Source: Porites lobata (lineage: Eukaryota; Cnidaria; Anthozoa; Scleractinia; Poritidae). Taken from it: 64,000 nt of DNA. The notes beneath the pieces are model-generated. The model was not told the origin of the DNA. It was given only the letters and a program-made list of their open reading frames with translations, and did not search any database. The translations under genes were made by a program, and so were the position numbers. The stretch is from positions 198,501-262,500 of the forward strand of contig CALNXK010000371.1 in the NCBI GenBank assembly GCA_942486035.1, given 5' to 3'. Positions 20,760 to 32,767 of this stretch are shown piece after piece (within the stretch, counting starts at the first letter, position 1; each line of letters opens with the position of its first letter).

Positions 20760-22384
20760 GTCCAGTTATGAATGACTAGATTCATAGAAACATTTTATTG
20801 TATATTAGAATAATAATCGAAACAATTAACGTTTTCATTACTTTTGTTTTAACATGGACAGAATTTTAATTTCCACAATAAAAACTGTAGTAACATGCGG
20901 ATAGAAACCAACTGTATGTAAGCTTTTCCAGACCCAATATGGTATTATACTAAGGCCCTCTCAGAGGCGTTTATATGATCCTAGTCTAATTTTCAAAACT
21001 GGTCTTTCACATATTGAGGAGTAGTCGACCACGGCACATGCCTGCTAATTCAAACCCCTGGTCCCATGCATACAGGGCAATTTCTTCCTGCACAGCTCAT
21101 AATTCTGGACTACTTGTTCAGTGCCCAGTCTCACAATACCTCGCCTTGGTAATAATGCCAAAATATGCGTGATCTTGGCAAGATGAACCAAAAATTTGGC
21201 GTCCCGAACTGTAGATTCGGAAATCTTTGAAAATGTTCTGAACATCACTGGAAATCTTCGTTGATGTTTGGAAGTTGTCTTACTTTTCGGTAATTTTGGT
21301 AAATATGGGTATGAAATTCACACTTGTTAACAAAGTAAACGTTGGCAGATAAGCTGTATATTAATGAAGTGAAATTGGAAGCAATTATAATAACACAAAC
21401 TTTCCTATGACAATCGTAGTTGAGTATTCCTGATCAACAGTATGCCTGTTGTTACAGGTTATTTGTGAATTTCATATCATGGCGAAATCCGTAGGGATTC
21501 TGGCACCCTAAAAGAAGTTTAGCTCAGGCTTTTCTTGTTTTTTTTTTTTTTTTTTTGCTTTAAGTTCATCCAGATCGTCATAATCAAGAACCCCTTCTTG
21601 AATCAGGTAATTCCAGTGTTTCTTATTTTCCAAATCTTTAAGAATCGCGAAACGGTTTATTCTAACCCTGAGCTCCATTGCTCTGCGCTGCTTTCGTTTC
21701 CATTTTGTGGGGGAAGTTTACCAATAGGGTTTTCGTCTCGGGTCTTTCCTTATCCCAGAAATCACCCCACCGACTACCCTGCCATGTTGAAAATGAAAAG
21801 AGAAGACCCTTTCGACGAGCCTAAGTCTGGCCCATTTCTGCCTTTTGGTAAACATTGAATAAACTCAAAAAATCGAGTTTGTTGATTCTTTAAAAATGTC
21901 CCTTTATTTGTAACACAGACCTCGTGCATCATCAACAATGACGTTTAAAAATATAGTCTCAGCTTTGCAGTGGTTCTCTTAGCCCGTGTAAGGAGCCTAT
22001 GGCCCTGCTTGTTTACAAACACCTCTTCCCTACCAATTTCTATCATTAGTTTGTGGTTACTAATTCGTAATTTTACCAGTTCAGAGCTTTTCCATCTATG
22101 GAAACGTTTTGATCCGCAAACCAAAACATGTAATTACCCAATCAAGGTATAAAATAAGAATCACGTGACGCGAGGATTGATGTACATGACAGTCGAGAGT
22201 AGTCAAGCATGCAGAATTCTGATATGAAAATCTATGAACCCTTTCATGCATTACTCGTTGGGATGAACCGTTAGCAGGAAAAGAGAAACATGTGTTTAAT
22301 ATCTGTTTGCATTGACGAAATAGCGACAGTGGTATCTGATCTCTGTTCAAGACACGTCCAATAACATAAAAGAAACCACGTGAT
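20760..22384. other. No assigned gene
   Basis: AT-rich, with a T-run at about 21538-21556. None of the short open frames shows a known motif. ORF-like stretches at 21535-21858 and 22096-22384 are not supported as genes. Confidence 0.5.
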
Positions 22385-22910
22385 TCATATATATAGACGT
22401 GAGATAACTTCCATGCAATAGCCGATAGTGTGGAAGTCTCCGGCTGTCTCACTGAAACTTCCAAACTTATCAGGGCATCTATTTTGAATGCCATACGTTG
22501 TCGTGATGGTTTTCATATCTCCGACAGCAATAACTCTATCTCTTGCACCCACCATATTGCGGACACTGTGATTGATTTCTTGATTGTGGCTGGCAATTTC
22601 AGAGTTGTGATTTAATATATTACTACCGAAACAGGTAGACTGTTTTTTCGCAGACGTACGTAATAGTTGCTGTTAGGGACAAAGGTGATCGTTTTTGGTC
22701 ACGTGTCTAAAAAGATGTTATCTCCAAAGGCAAACGCACGTGATAACATTCCTTCGCATTTCTTTGCTCGCGCTTTGGCTGTCTATCATCGCTTATCCGC
22801 TTTCGTTTAGTAATACAACATGATCCAGCTAAAAGTGTTCTATAATATTTCTTTTCCGGAAGATCGATGCGAACTAATTACAGCGGACGAAAATGAGGTG
22901 TCTACCTTCG

Positions 22911-22957
<47 letters not shown>
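22911..22957. repeat. (TAA)n microsatellite forming the LINE 3' tail
   Basis: About 15 TAA units abut the 3' end of the minus-strand LINE, so this is probably the element's own tail, perhaps extended later by slippage. Confidence 0.85.
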
Positions 22958-22958
<1 letters not shown>

Positions 22959-23084
22959 GAATTTATATAGCGCTAATACATCGCTGTTCTAAGCGCTTTA
23001 CGATGTAAAAAAGGGACATAAGAATATCATTAAGCAGAAGCTTACATATAACCCTACTGTACACATCTTAAAAAGGAAAGAAAA

Positions 23085-23143
23085 GAAAAGAAAAAACAAA
23101 ACAAAAACAAAACAAAACAAAACAAAATCAAAAACAAAAACAA
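23085..23143. repeat. (AAAAC)n-like simple repeat in the LINE 3' UTR
   Basis: Runs of AAAAC and AAAACAA units between the LINE coding end and its tail. Confidence 0.85.
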
Positions 23144-24860
23144 ATATGACGAAACTAAATGTCATATACCTTTTTAAAAGAAACGTTTTCAACTTAGATT
23201 TAAAAAGATTAACATCAGAACAAGCTCGAATTTCGAAGGGGAGCTTGTTCCATAGTCGGGGGGCAGCAACGGAAGGCGTAAATGATCCCTTGATGACCGT
23301 AATGTCCTTGCTTGATGGTAAAATTTTAAAATATCTTCAAGATATCGGGGACCGGAGCCATTCAATGTTTTAAAAGTCGTTAAATTTATTTTAAAAACAA
23401 TTCTCTCCTCAACAGGAAGCCAGTGAAGATCTCTTAGAGTCTCGGTGATGTGATCTCGTTTTTTGAGACCGGCGATAATTCGAGCAGCCGCATTCTGAAC
23501 GGACTGCAACTTAGCTATGTCCCGTTTTTGGGCACCAAAAAGAAGAGAATTACAAAAGTCCAACTTCGAGCTAACAAAACTGTGAATTAGAATTTCTGTG
23601 GTACTTGTACTGATGTATTTTCTTATTTTAGAAATATTTCGTATGTGATAGAAGGCACCCTTAACTATTGTATTAACATGAGGTGAAAGTGACATTGTGT
23701 CGTCAAAAATCACGCCAAGATTGCGAGCCTGTTGAGAGGGCCTGATGTTTTCCATGCCAACAGAAATCGTGGGCGGGGGCAACGAATGACGAAAACGGGA
23801 GTGCAGAAAGAGAAATTCTGATTTATCATTGTTAAGCTTTAACTTCGATGATCTCACGCGAATCGTAAGGAATAAATTAGAGAGTTTACAATTTATTCCT
23901 GATGAATAATTGTGGTGTTTGTTTATGGAGAAGCCCGCCATCGTTTAATTCTCAGGAATGTGAAGGAATGCGTTCACGTGTGCTTACATTTGAGGCGTCA
24001 GGGATAGATCACGTGGGCTTAATTCAAACATGTTTCTCTGCAGAGGTAACTGTTTCGCGCGTCTGCGAAAAAACAGTCTACCTGTTTCGGTAGTATTTGT
24101 ATCAGCATTCATGCCTTTAGTGCCCGTGAGGATTTCTTTGGGAAGAAGTGCAGTTTGCGACTTAACTTCAGTTGACTTATCTTGTAGAAGCTTGACAATT
24201 CCCAAAGGAGTGCCTTGTGTATAAAGGTGATGGTATATTCCCAGGAAATGTTCCTAAAGGGTTTGCATCATATTCAAGCAAAGTCCTTACTACTTCAATA
24301 AACCTGTGAAAAACTGCCAAATGTAAGGGTGTAACTCCACACCCTTCCCTACTATTCACCTCTGTACCACATGCCAGTAGGCATTCAACAAATGCCCCCA
24401 GGTTTCTTTCAACAGCAACACACAACACAGTTGAGAGACATCATCGAAGCCATACTATATCCACTTTTTGATCCAACGAAATCAATAGCTTCCTTTAAGG
24501 GCATGCCTTCAAATCCTGTTATTATTTTTAATATTATAATCCTGTTACTAATTCTTTGATAATCTTAGCAATTTTGTGTGATTTTTGCTTCATAGCAGTC
24601 TTGAAATTACTTGTAGTTAAATGGTCTGGGGAAATAATATCGGCTTTAATTTCACCATATTGTACTTCATGGTCTGTAAGAGCCTTTCGCACGGTTTCTA
24701 AATGTTCAAAATGAATGTCTAGTTCTTCATGCTGTCTATAGACCTTGCATCGTTCTCTGTCAGAGGCACCACTGTACTTCTTATTTGAAAGATGAAAGGG
24801 TATGTACAGCGGCAGTCATCACTTTTCTTAATGCCTAGGTCTAGCTCGCTTGCATACTTA

Positions 24861-25081
24861 GGGGCCGACCATTTAACTCTTGAGGGGGGGGGGTGATTTT
24901 GAAAAAAAATTTCCTGCAAGCGCTTGTCGGAAGAAAAAAATTGCATGCAGCACAAATGTAATAAAGAGCTTAAGGGAAAAAAAGGGAAAAAAATATCCTG
25001 CCCACCATATTGCTAGAAAAAAAAATTCTTGATGACGAGAAATCACCCACCCCCACCCTCAAGAGTTAAATGGTCGGCCCC
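24861..25081. mobile_element. MITE, 221 bp, PIF/Harbinger-like (TTA duplication)
   Basis: Terminal inverted repeats GGGGCCGACCATTTAACTCT followed by TGAGGG begin at 24861 and end at 25081. TTA flanks both ends (24858-24860, 25082-25084). A 3-bp TTA duplication is the Harbinger signature. Subterminal G/C-rich and A-rich tracts are also inverted. It lies in the coding part of the decayed ankyrin gene. Confidence 0.85.
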
Positions 25082-25610
25082 TTACGGTAAATCACTGCTT
25101 CACCACAGGTGAACGCTTTTTCTGGCAATGAGAAAGGCAAAATCATTGCATTTGATATGGTTGGGGCGTCCTCTGCCGCCTTTGCTACAGGAATATTGAT
25201 AATTTTCCCTTTGATTTTGAGAGGAATGTATCACTTTTCAGAGTAATTGTATTTTAAGTTGTAACCTCTTAGTTTTATATTTGTATTTAACATGCATCTA
25301 TCATTTAATCTCATCCTCATAGTCTTCCTCGGGAGTTTGTGACTCAGAGATAGCTGTAAATTCAGGCTAAGACTGTTCCAAATAATAATAATATTAGAAT
25401 AATAGAATTTACACCACACTTAGCAGTTGAAGTACTAAACACTCTACAGTGTTCAAAAAGGGTAAAAATACATAAACAAAAATTAAAATGTGCTAAACTA
25501 ATTTACATAACTGAAAAAATGACTAAATAATAAAATTCCAAGGGAGTTCATGAGCTTGCTAAAAATGCATAATGTAATGGCTAGAGAACAACAAGACGTG
25601 CCCTCTATAC

Positions 25611-26969
25611 GGGTGTCTAGAAAACACAGACCTCGATATTTAAAACGAGTCTTAAGACCTACACATTTGATGAAAACAGTTTACGCATGGCTCATATTTT
25701 CCCTATAGTTTTTGGCTACTGGCGTGCTGACTTTGCATTTTGTTGTTCGCCGTTTGATGTGCTATTACTGTTGCTATTGCAATTGCCACAGTCAAACGCA
25801 CGTTTCCTTTGTTGATCTGGGATCTTAGGATTGCATGACGTAATGCCTCATGAGTCTCTTTGTTTTGGAATATAATTTAAAATGTCAGGAGCCGATTCCT
25901 CGGCTCTTGAAAATGTAAAGCAAAATAAAATATATGGACTGAGTAGTTTTAGTGGGATGAAGGAGATTGTTCGGAAGGCCCTACAATTTTGTTGAAAAAA
26001 AAAGAGAACAAAAGAGACAGACAACATAGAGGAAGTGAATACATCACACATCATCTTTATTAGCGACTACAGTAAACAGCTGACTAAAAATCACAATTCC
26101 TTGGTACATACTGAGTGGCAAATTGTCATCACGGACCTGAAGTTTCCCTTCCCTATTTCATTCTTGTCAGCAACATCAGCCCATCGAAAACTAGGGATAT
26201 CGCGAAAGTAACCTTTTGTGAGAGATTGCGCGTCGAGAAGTGGTATCTTAATCACGCGGAGTTTTGCTGGCGAGTTTAACATTTATTCACTAAAGCACTG
26301 ACAGAAAAAATAATGGGCAAAGCGTTCGTTTTAAAGACAGTGTTGACAAACTGCAATTTCGTTGTTTTTATAGCTGTTGTTCTGTCCATTCACTGGCGTT
26401 TGTTTAACTATAAAGTTTTTTTTTTGTTGTTTACCTATAAAGTTACAATTATCGTTTTATAGTTGCCAGGATGTACCAAGTGATTGTGATTTTCAGTGCT
26501 AATAAAGGTGTTGTATGATTTTCATTCTTTTTTTAGAAAATGGAAAAATTCTAGAAAATTGCAAACACTCCACTTCATACTACCAAAATTATTCAGTCCA
26601 TATATTTTATTTTTGCTTTACTGACATTTTTAATTTTATTCCAATACAAAGAATACTTAAGGGAAAAGATATAAATTTCAAAAGACTGAGACATTCCATT
26701 ATGCAATCCTAGATCACTACAAAGAAGCATGCTGGTTCGACTGTTGCGTGTTGTTGTCACTGTCTTGTTCTGTCCGGTCATACCCGAACCCAATACATTT
26801 AAACGTATGAAACAGCGAAAAAAAAAGCAAAGTCAGTACAGTACCATTAGCCAAAAGCTATAGGGAAAGTAAGCGCCACGCTTAAAATGTTTTCATTTAA
26901 TGCCTAGGTCTTAAATAAGGTCCGTGTTTTCAAGGTCTGCGGTCTGTGGTCTGTGTTTTCTAGACACCC
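25611..26969. mobile_element. TIR element, 1359 bp, GGGTGTCTAG ends, 9-10 bp target duplication
   Basis: Left end GGGTGTCTAGAAAACACAGA, right end its reverse complement. CCCTCTATAC occurs directly outside both ends (25601-25610 and 26970-26979). A 9-10 bp duplication suggests the Mutator (MULE) superfamily. The right subterminal part carries tandem CAGACC-type units (26930-26955). No transposase was seen. A minus-strand piece at 26091-26282 (FRWADVADKNEIGKGNFRSV) has a GxGxFxxV loop reminiscent of a protein kinase N-lobe. It could be captured host sequence, but this is weak. Confidence 0.8.
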
Positions 26970-26979
26970 CCCTCTATAC

Positions 26980-28681
26980 CTATCAACGTGTTAACAGTAA
27001 GCTTGGGCTTCAGCATACAAGCTGGCACCACTGTCAGCCACTATCAGTCCATTTATGAGCTTACTGTTACCCACCCATAGCCAATAATATGAGTGATGCA
27101 TGATGTGTAAAATAGGTCAGCAGAAAACCTTTAAAAAAACATGACCTCAACCTAAAGGACCTCATGGCCAATTTTTTTTTCTTTAACCAATAAATTAAAG
27201 GAGACCATACTATAGCACACTATGACAGCCCTTATGCAATAAAACATATTTTTTTGCAAACAACCCTAAGTGACACCTTCATGGGCTCACACAGGCAGGT
27301 ATAACAAGTAAATAAGCTAAATTTTTAAAATTAACTCACTGTAACTCTCACTGGAATAATTCAAGAATCTATCAAGTAGCATTTACTGAAGGCAGTATGG
27401 TTGAGCTATTTCAAGAGCAATGGACAATGAAAATATTACAAGTAAAAATTAGAGTACTGGCTGCCTGGAATAACCATGGGAGCTAGTGGAGCCAGACAGC
27501 CAGGCTTCTAATCTATATCTAGAGGCAGCAAGTTCAAGCGCCGCCCACAGGCCACAAGCTGAATTTGTTCTCAGCAACCCCAAGCTCAAATCCTCATGAG
27601 TTGTCATACTTGTTAACCCTTTTAGCCCCAATATCCACAAGCATTAATTCTCCAATAAGTGATCTCCATGAGGATGAGATTGAGGGTCATAAAAAGTGTT
27701 TGTACTATTAGAGTCAAAACTCCTTTCAGCGTTGGCTGGTCTAAAATACAAGTCACTTTTGCCACAGGTCAGAGTATACAGGTCACCATGATACAGATAA
27801 GTGAACAGCATTAAAAGTAGCCCTAATCTCTTAACAAAATGCTATATTAGATCAAGGGGGATCTGTGTGATTTGGTACATTAGACCCAGCATTTTGGCAG
27901 TATAGAATTTTGCTTAAAACAAACTAACCATACCAACCACACCTCTCCTCAACAGTATTATAAGCAACCTGTACAGTCATGTAGCTGTGAAAAGACATTT
28001 TCTCTATAAGCACTGATAAAGACTAAGTAATGTCCTTGTTAACTGGGCCGGGTGAACAAGCTTAGTTTCAGCCTCGTTCCCAGGGTCCTTTGCCTTCCTC
28101 AAAGCAAAAGGATCCAGGGTCCAATGTTGATCTTACTTTATGAAGCTCAAATAAGCTTCCCATTTTTATAGAAGGAAAATTAATAGGCCCCCCACAAGTC
28201 TATTAAGGTTCCTCATTATTCATTCAAAATATTTCCCCAATTCTGATTGGCTAAAAGCACACGCATAATTCACCATAACCAGCTACTGATGACCAAATTT
28301 GAAAGAATTTTGCAATAAATCAACCAATGACGTTAAAAGTGCAGCTTCCTTGCAGGTTAATGCACTGTTGACAGAGAAGCCCTGGGGATGAGGTTGAGTT
28401 GTTTTGGTTGTGAAAACAAAAATGGCGGACATTTCACTTGTTTCAAGATTAAGAACTAGGCAAAATCATAGCTAAAGACATGACAAGAACAACAAGAAGA
28501 CAACTCGAAGGGCGAAATCTGCTATTTGGAGAATATTTGCAGGGCTGAACAACCCTAAACACGTGCACTATCAAGGATGAACTTAAGATCATGTTTTAGC
28601 TATGTTTTTAAACTGGGAATCATTTTGAATGAACAATGAAACAGTAAAACTTATTGAATTCGGCTTTCGTATCACATGAAG
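26980..28681. other. No assigned gene
   Basis: AT-rich, without recognisable domains or clear repeats. Confidence 0.5.
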
Positions 28682-28682
28682 G

Positions 28683-28745
28683 ATTATGGAGATCAAAGAG
28701 GGTGTTATCCACCTCGGAGATAACACCCTCTTTGATCTCCATAAT
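28683..28745. repeat. Perfect hairpin, 27-bp stem, 9-nt loop
   Basis: ATTATGGAGATCAAAGAGGG plus TGTTATC at 28683-28709 is followed by the loop CACCTCGGA and the exact reverse complement at 28719-28745. It stands alone, with no element structure around it that I could define. Confidence 0.9.
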
Positions 28746-28929
28746 TCTTTATAACATACTCAGCCTCATTCATTAATTGTTAAGTACCCTTTAATTTATT
28801 CTTTATACCAAATTAATAGATGTGATAGCCTTTATTTATTTATCAAGACACCAGACTTCATGTGGACTTATCTGGTATCCTGGAAGTAATTTTTATTTAT
28901 CTTCTCTCCATTTTACAGGAACCTTTATG

Positions 28930-29212
28930 ATCAGAGCCATAGCTCTAGCAGGGGGCAAGGGGGGACAGCTGCCCCCCTTGGACCTGTTGAGCTAGACACA
29001 TCAAGTCTGTGGATGGGTTTGTTTTCTTTAGACTCAGTTATTTTAATTATAGTGACTTGCAGTTGTTTGCCATTTTCATATTTGAGGTCGATTTTTCAGG
29101 GACATATCTCATGACAAGCGCTGAAAATAGTGTTTCGGAGCCTCCCAATTTGAAAATGTTCCTTCGGCATTCGCGATAATGCCCCCCCGACAAAAAACCT
29201 AGCTATGGCCCC
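28930..29212. mobile_element. MITE-like element with imperfect TIRs
   Basis: Starts (C)AGAGCCATAGCTCTAGCAGG with a G-rich tract and ends with the inverse, CCTAGCTATGGCCCC. ATGATC occurs next to both ends, but the exact duplication is uncertain. The TIRs contain mismatches. No coding sequence. Confidence 0.5.
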
Positions 29213-29648
29213 GATGATCCTGTAGGATTGTGGACAGAATAATTAAGGGGTCTATTCAGAATCTGGATTAAAGGAAATAAAAACATTTGTGGAATTATGT
29301 TAAAGGCAGTTGAAGAATATAAAGTTAATAACGAAACTAAGTCTATAGTCTGCATCTGCCCCAAATTTAAACTTGTCATTGATTTCCTTTCTGGGGTACA
29401 TTCTTGGAAGGAATGGCAAGATGGCTTAGCATAAAGTTAAAGCCCTTGGAATTTTCATGATCGTGTAACAATTTTCTCTAAGGCTGCTAATTAGAAAGAA
29501 TGTAACATAATAATAAAAATCAATAGTCTTTTTCATTTCCTTGCTACTCAATGAAAATTCATTATCCCTCAAACTCCTCGCAAAAGATTGCATTCCAAAA
29601 AATTTTATTAGTATCTACCGCGTAATGTCGATCATAAATTATGCATTG

Positions 29649-30393
29649 GGTGTCATGAAAACTAACAGCCTGAAAATCTTAGACCCCTGAAAAAATCAGA
29701 CCCTCAATTAAATGTTTTCAGATGTTATATTAACTTACTATAGATTGCTAGCAGTCTCTCTCTTTTTTTGGTTATGTTTTGAGATAGAGCGCATGCAACT
29801 GACTTGCACTGTAGCAGCTTCTCCCCCCACCCCCGGGCACAAGGGGTAGGGGAGAAGTGCATTGCATGATACTTTTGCATGTCACTATTGTCACAATATA
29901 GTTACCATTGAAACAAACAATGTCAGTGCTATGAGAGCTACCATCAAACAAGAGTGATTTAATACATCTGATGTACACAACAAGCCGTCTATTAACCAGC
30001 AAACAAATGAGAGAAAAACCTTTTAACATCAACAGCACATGCTATGGCGTGTCCTATCAGTGTCCATAATTAACTGGGCTGTATAATGCTTGTATTCATT
30101 CATTCAAGGTCATGGCACAGTAAGATGATTTCCACGACACAGATGTTTTCTAGGTCACTAGAATTTTTTGTACATTATCCAACAAAAAGAAAAACTTGCG
30201 GCAGTTTTAAAATGCACAATCATTCCCTGAAGGATGAGGTAGTGTCATTGTCAACCTGAATCACTCTATGATATCATCCCTGATCATGTTGAGGGTATTT
30301 GAGGGTCTAAGTTTTCAAGACATCCAGGGTCTGAGTTTTTCGGGGGTCTTTTAAGTTTTCAGTGTCTGAGGTATGAGTTTTTGTGAACCCAAA
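29649..30393. mobile_element. TIR-like element of the GGGTGTC family, within the duplicated arm
   Basis: Left end GGGTGTCATGAAAAC with AGACCCCTGAAAAAA-type units, right end ...GTTTTTGTGAACCC preceded by inverted TTTTC.GGGTCT units (30296-30375). The copy in the other arm (about 51545-52303) ends GACACCC with cleaner GGGTGTCTCAAAAGCACAGA. No target duplication was recognised. Shared ends and subterminal AGACC arrays link it to the elements at 25611-26969 and 45675-47079. Confidence 0.5.
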
Positions 30394-32767
30394 ATCTATT
30401 CTTCTAGGACCGTAAATGCTCTATTAAGACCCAACCTCTCAAATAACCCCTGTCCCTCTAATAAGCCCCCCTTTTCAGGGGAAGAAAGTTATTTTGCAAC
30501 CTAGATCTTTATAGAGAATTGATACGATTGCCTTTTCTGGCCCCCCTCTCAAATTAACCCCCTGTCTCTTTTAAGCTCCCCCTCAAATGGACTTGGGGGT
30601 TGGGTGATGAGGGTTGGTTGACATTTGGGGGGGCGGGGATAGTGCAAGAGGTAGAGGCTAAACATTTTAGATCTCCAGAGGTTGGCATCTGTGCTTATAC
30701 GCAGTTCTAAAATTAAGGATTTTGAGAAAAGAATGTTGTTCTATGATGATCTCCTCTTTGAATTTAGGATCATAGGACAATAGGGGACAAGTAGTTTTGG
30801 TAACTGTGATAGCCCCAACTATTTTTTTTGGCCAGGCATAAGAAATTAGTGTACAAACATGAGCTAGCCTGAGATGGGTGCATGAAAAAATTATGGAGAC
30901 TAGCAGGTAAAAAAGGTATAATGTTGTGACATGCATGTTCTAATAACTTACTTTAGAAGACATAAAGTCTAGGGACAGAAAAGGTTTGCAGAACATTTAT
31001 TCCAACATTGTATTAGAACCAGTTACAAGTCAAGATTGGCTTGATAAGCATTTTCTTGAAAAAGGTTCCGATGGAAATGAATTATCTTAGCCCTTTGCTG
31101 AACTTCGTCATATTTTTGGACACCACTTAGAAATAGCTTGCTGGATGGCAAGCCACCCAAACAAACATCCATTGAGATCACAAATCTTTTGACTGCGAAT
31201 GCACAAAGTCTTCCTAGGTTAGTTAACAAGGTCTTTTATGTCTTCTAGCCCAGCAACTTAATTTTTACAAAACTTTAATTGTGATCAGAATGAACATTTG
31301 GATGGCTTGAAATCCAGTGAAGCATTTTTAAATGGTATCCCAGCAAATGATTAAGTGCTGCAAAGGGCCTATCATTGACCATTACAGGCCATTTAACAAA
31401 ATTAAAAAAAAAACAATTCTCCACTTTGTACACTCTAAGAATGACATCAAAATGTTCAGAATTCAAGCTAATATTTGTTACCACAGTACACTGCAAACAA
31501 TGAAACATTGCCTGCATTTACATAGAAAAATGTATTCTCATTTTATTAAGAATAATTATTATTTTACAGCTGCCTCGGATATGACGTGACCTGTGATGCC
31601 AAAAACATCTTTGGCATTGGGTTTTAATTTCTGCAACATCAATCAAAATCTGAAGAATCAGTACTTTCACCCCTTTAGGCATCTTAGTGGACCCATTAGG
31701 AAACAAGAGGTCATAGTTTGTGATTTGCAAATGGTAGATTTCAATACGTTTTGCGTGTTTCTGTGTTTCAAGGTCTGTTGCTTTTGAACTTCAGGGTTAA
31801 GTCGCATGTTTTTGAAAAGTGCAGTGAGTTTTATCTAGTTCAGAGTATTTTTTATCTTCTTTATACTAAAACATTGCAAGTTTGGATTCCCAAGGTGAAA
31901 TTGTTCCTAAAGAGTTTCCAAATCCAGAAGAACTACAGATATGGGAAGGTGAAAACAAACCTGCATGTTCCTGCCAACATTTACATTTGCAGCTTCTGCT
32001 AGCTTATAATTATCGCCGCCTTAATTTTACACAGTGGATGCTATAGTAACAGTTTGATTGACAGTGCAGAAAAAACCCAAAATCTTGAAAAACTACTGAG
32101 AGTTTTTTAAGCCATCTTCAAAGATTGAGCTTGTAATATATTGTCAGCTTAATAAATCTTAATCAGCATAAATTTTACAGATGATAAAAGAGGATGGGAC
32201 AAAATTTTCAACACCAAATATTAATTTTTTGCAAAAAATTATGTGATTAAAATTTCAGCCAAAGTAAATGATGTTTGTAGTGAAATGTCCCCCGAAACGG
32301 GCTCCAGCTACATGTACAAGTAACATAAGCTTAGGTAAAGATACAAGTGGTGACTGAATTTGTAACTTGTCTCCTTTAATGACTTTTAGTTACTTTGTGT
32401 CACTCTGGTCTCATGTTGTTATCATAGTGTTCCAGAAGAAGTTCCTGACTACTTAATTCCTCTTGACATATCCAACAGCTAAATATGCTTAACTGGCTTG
32501 TAACTTCTTTAGAAGATTTCCCTTTAATGTGAATTTGTTCATGTCTCACACTAGTTGATGAGTTGTTAAAGCATATGTTACAATACCTGCACTGATAAGG
32601 TTTTTCTCCTGAGTGGGAAATTTCATGCCTCTTACAAGATGATGATTTTTTAAAGCATTTTTCACAATACTTGCATTGATAAGGTTTCACTCCTGTGTGT
32701 GTCAGTTCATGCTCCTTGCATGACAGTACTTACACTGATAGGGTTTCTCTCCTGTGTGTGAACATTA

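Larger units (their letters stand above)
22909..23941 (-). mobile_element. CR1/L2-like LINE, 5'-truncated, inside the TIR transposon
   Basis: An open frame of 250 codons (23189-23941) holds the end of the reverse transcriptase and its thumb: LKLNNDKSEFLFL, ARNLGVIFDDTMSLSPHVN, HSFVSSKLDFCNSLLFGAQK, VQNAAARIIAGLKKRDHITE and LHWLPVEERIVFKI. It breaks off after PPDYGTSSPSKFE. The 3' region runs down to ~22960 (GCGCTAATA...) and ends in a (TTA)n tail on the minus strand, the short tandem-repeat tail expected of the CR1/L2 group. The catalytic motifs are lost by 5' truncation, typical of incomplete target-primed reverse transcription. Confidence 0.85.
22623..24093. mobile_element. TIR DNA transposon with TA target duplication, carrying a nested LINE
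   Basis: Near-perfect ~34-bp terminal inverted repeats start CTACCGAAACAGGTAGACTG and continue TTTTTTCGCAGACG (22623-22656 and the reverse at 24060-24093). TA dinucleotides flank both ends (22621-22622, 24094-24095), as for Tc1/mariner-like elements. Without the LINE at ~22909-23941 the element is about 440 bp, so it is non-autonomous. No transposase was seen. Confidence 0.85.
22385..25420 (-). pseudogene. Decayed ankyrin-repeat gene interrupted by two DNA transposons
   Basis: Minus-strand coding pieces, in order: DRCMLNTNIKLRGYNLKYNY, one TGA, YIPLKIKGKIINIPVAKAAE, then a MITE (24861-25081). Beyond it the same frame continues (RKYASELDLGIKKSDDC). After a frame change come KVYRQHEELDIHFEHLETV to KIIKELVTGL. 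Ankyrin sequence follows near 24270-24360, with GVTPLHLAVFHRFIEVVRTLL. After another shift GIVKLLQDKSTEVKSQ leads to a second transposon (22623-24093), beyond which SHNQEINHSVRNM continues to TGA at 22385-22387. Removing each transposon with one copy of its target duplication restores the frame across it. Ankyrin repeats bind proteins; the partner is unknown. No introns were evident, so this may be a retrocopy. Confidence 0.65.

Noticed and set aside
31023..31229. Conserved small protein (also at 50641-50847)
   Set aside because: The frame is kept in both inverted arms, which first suggested selection, but the arms are similar throughout and the flanking non-coding DNA is about as well conserved. 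It has no known motif.
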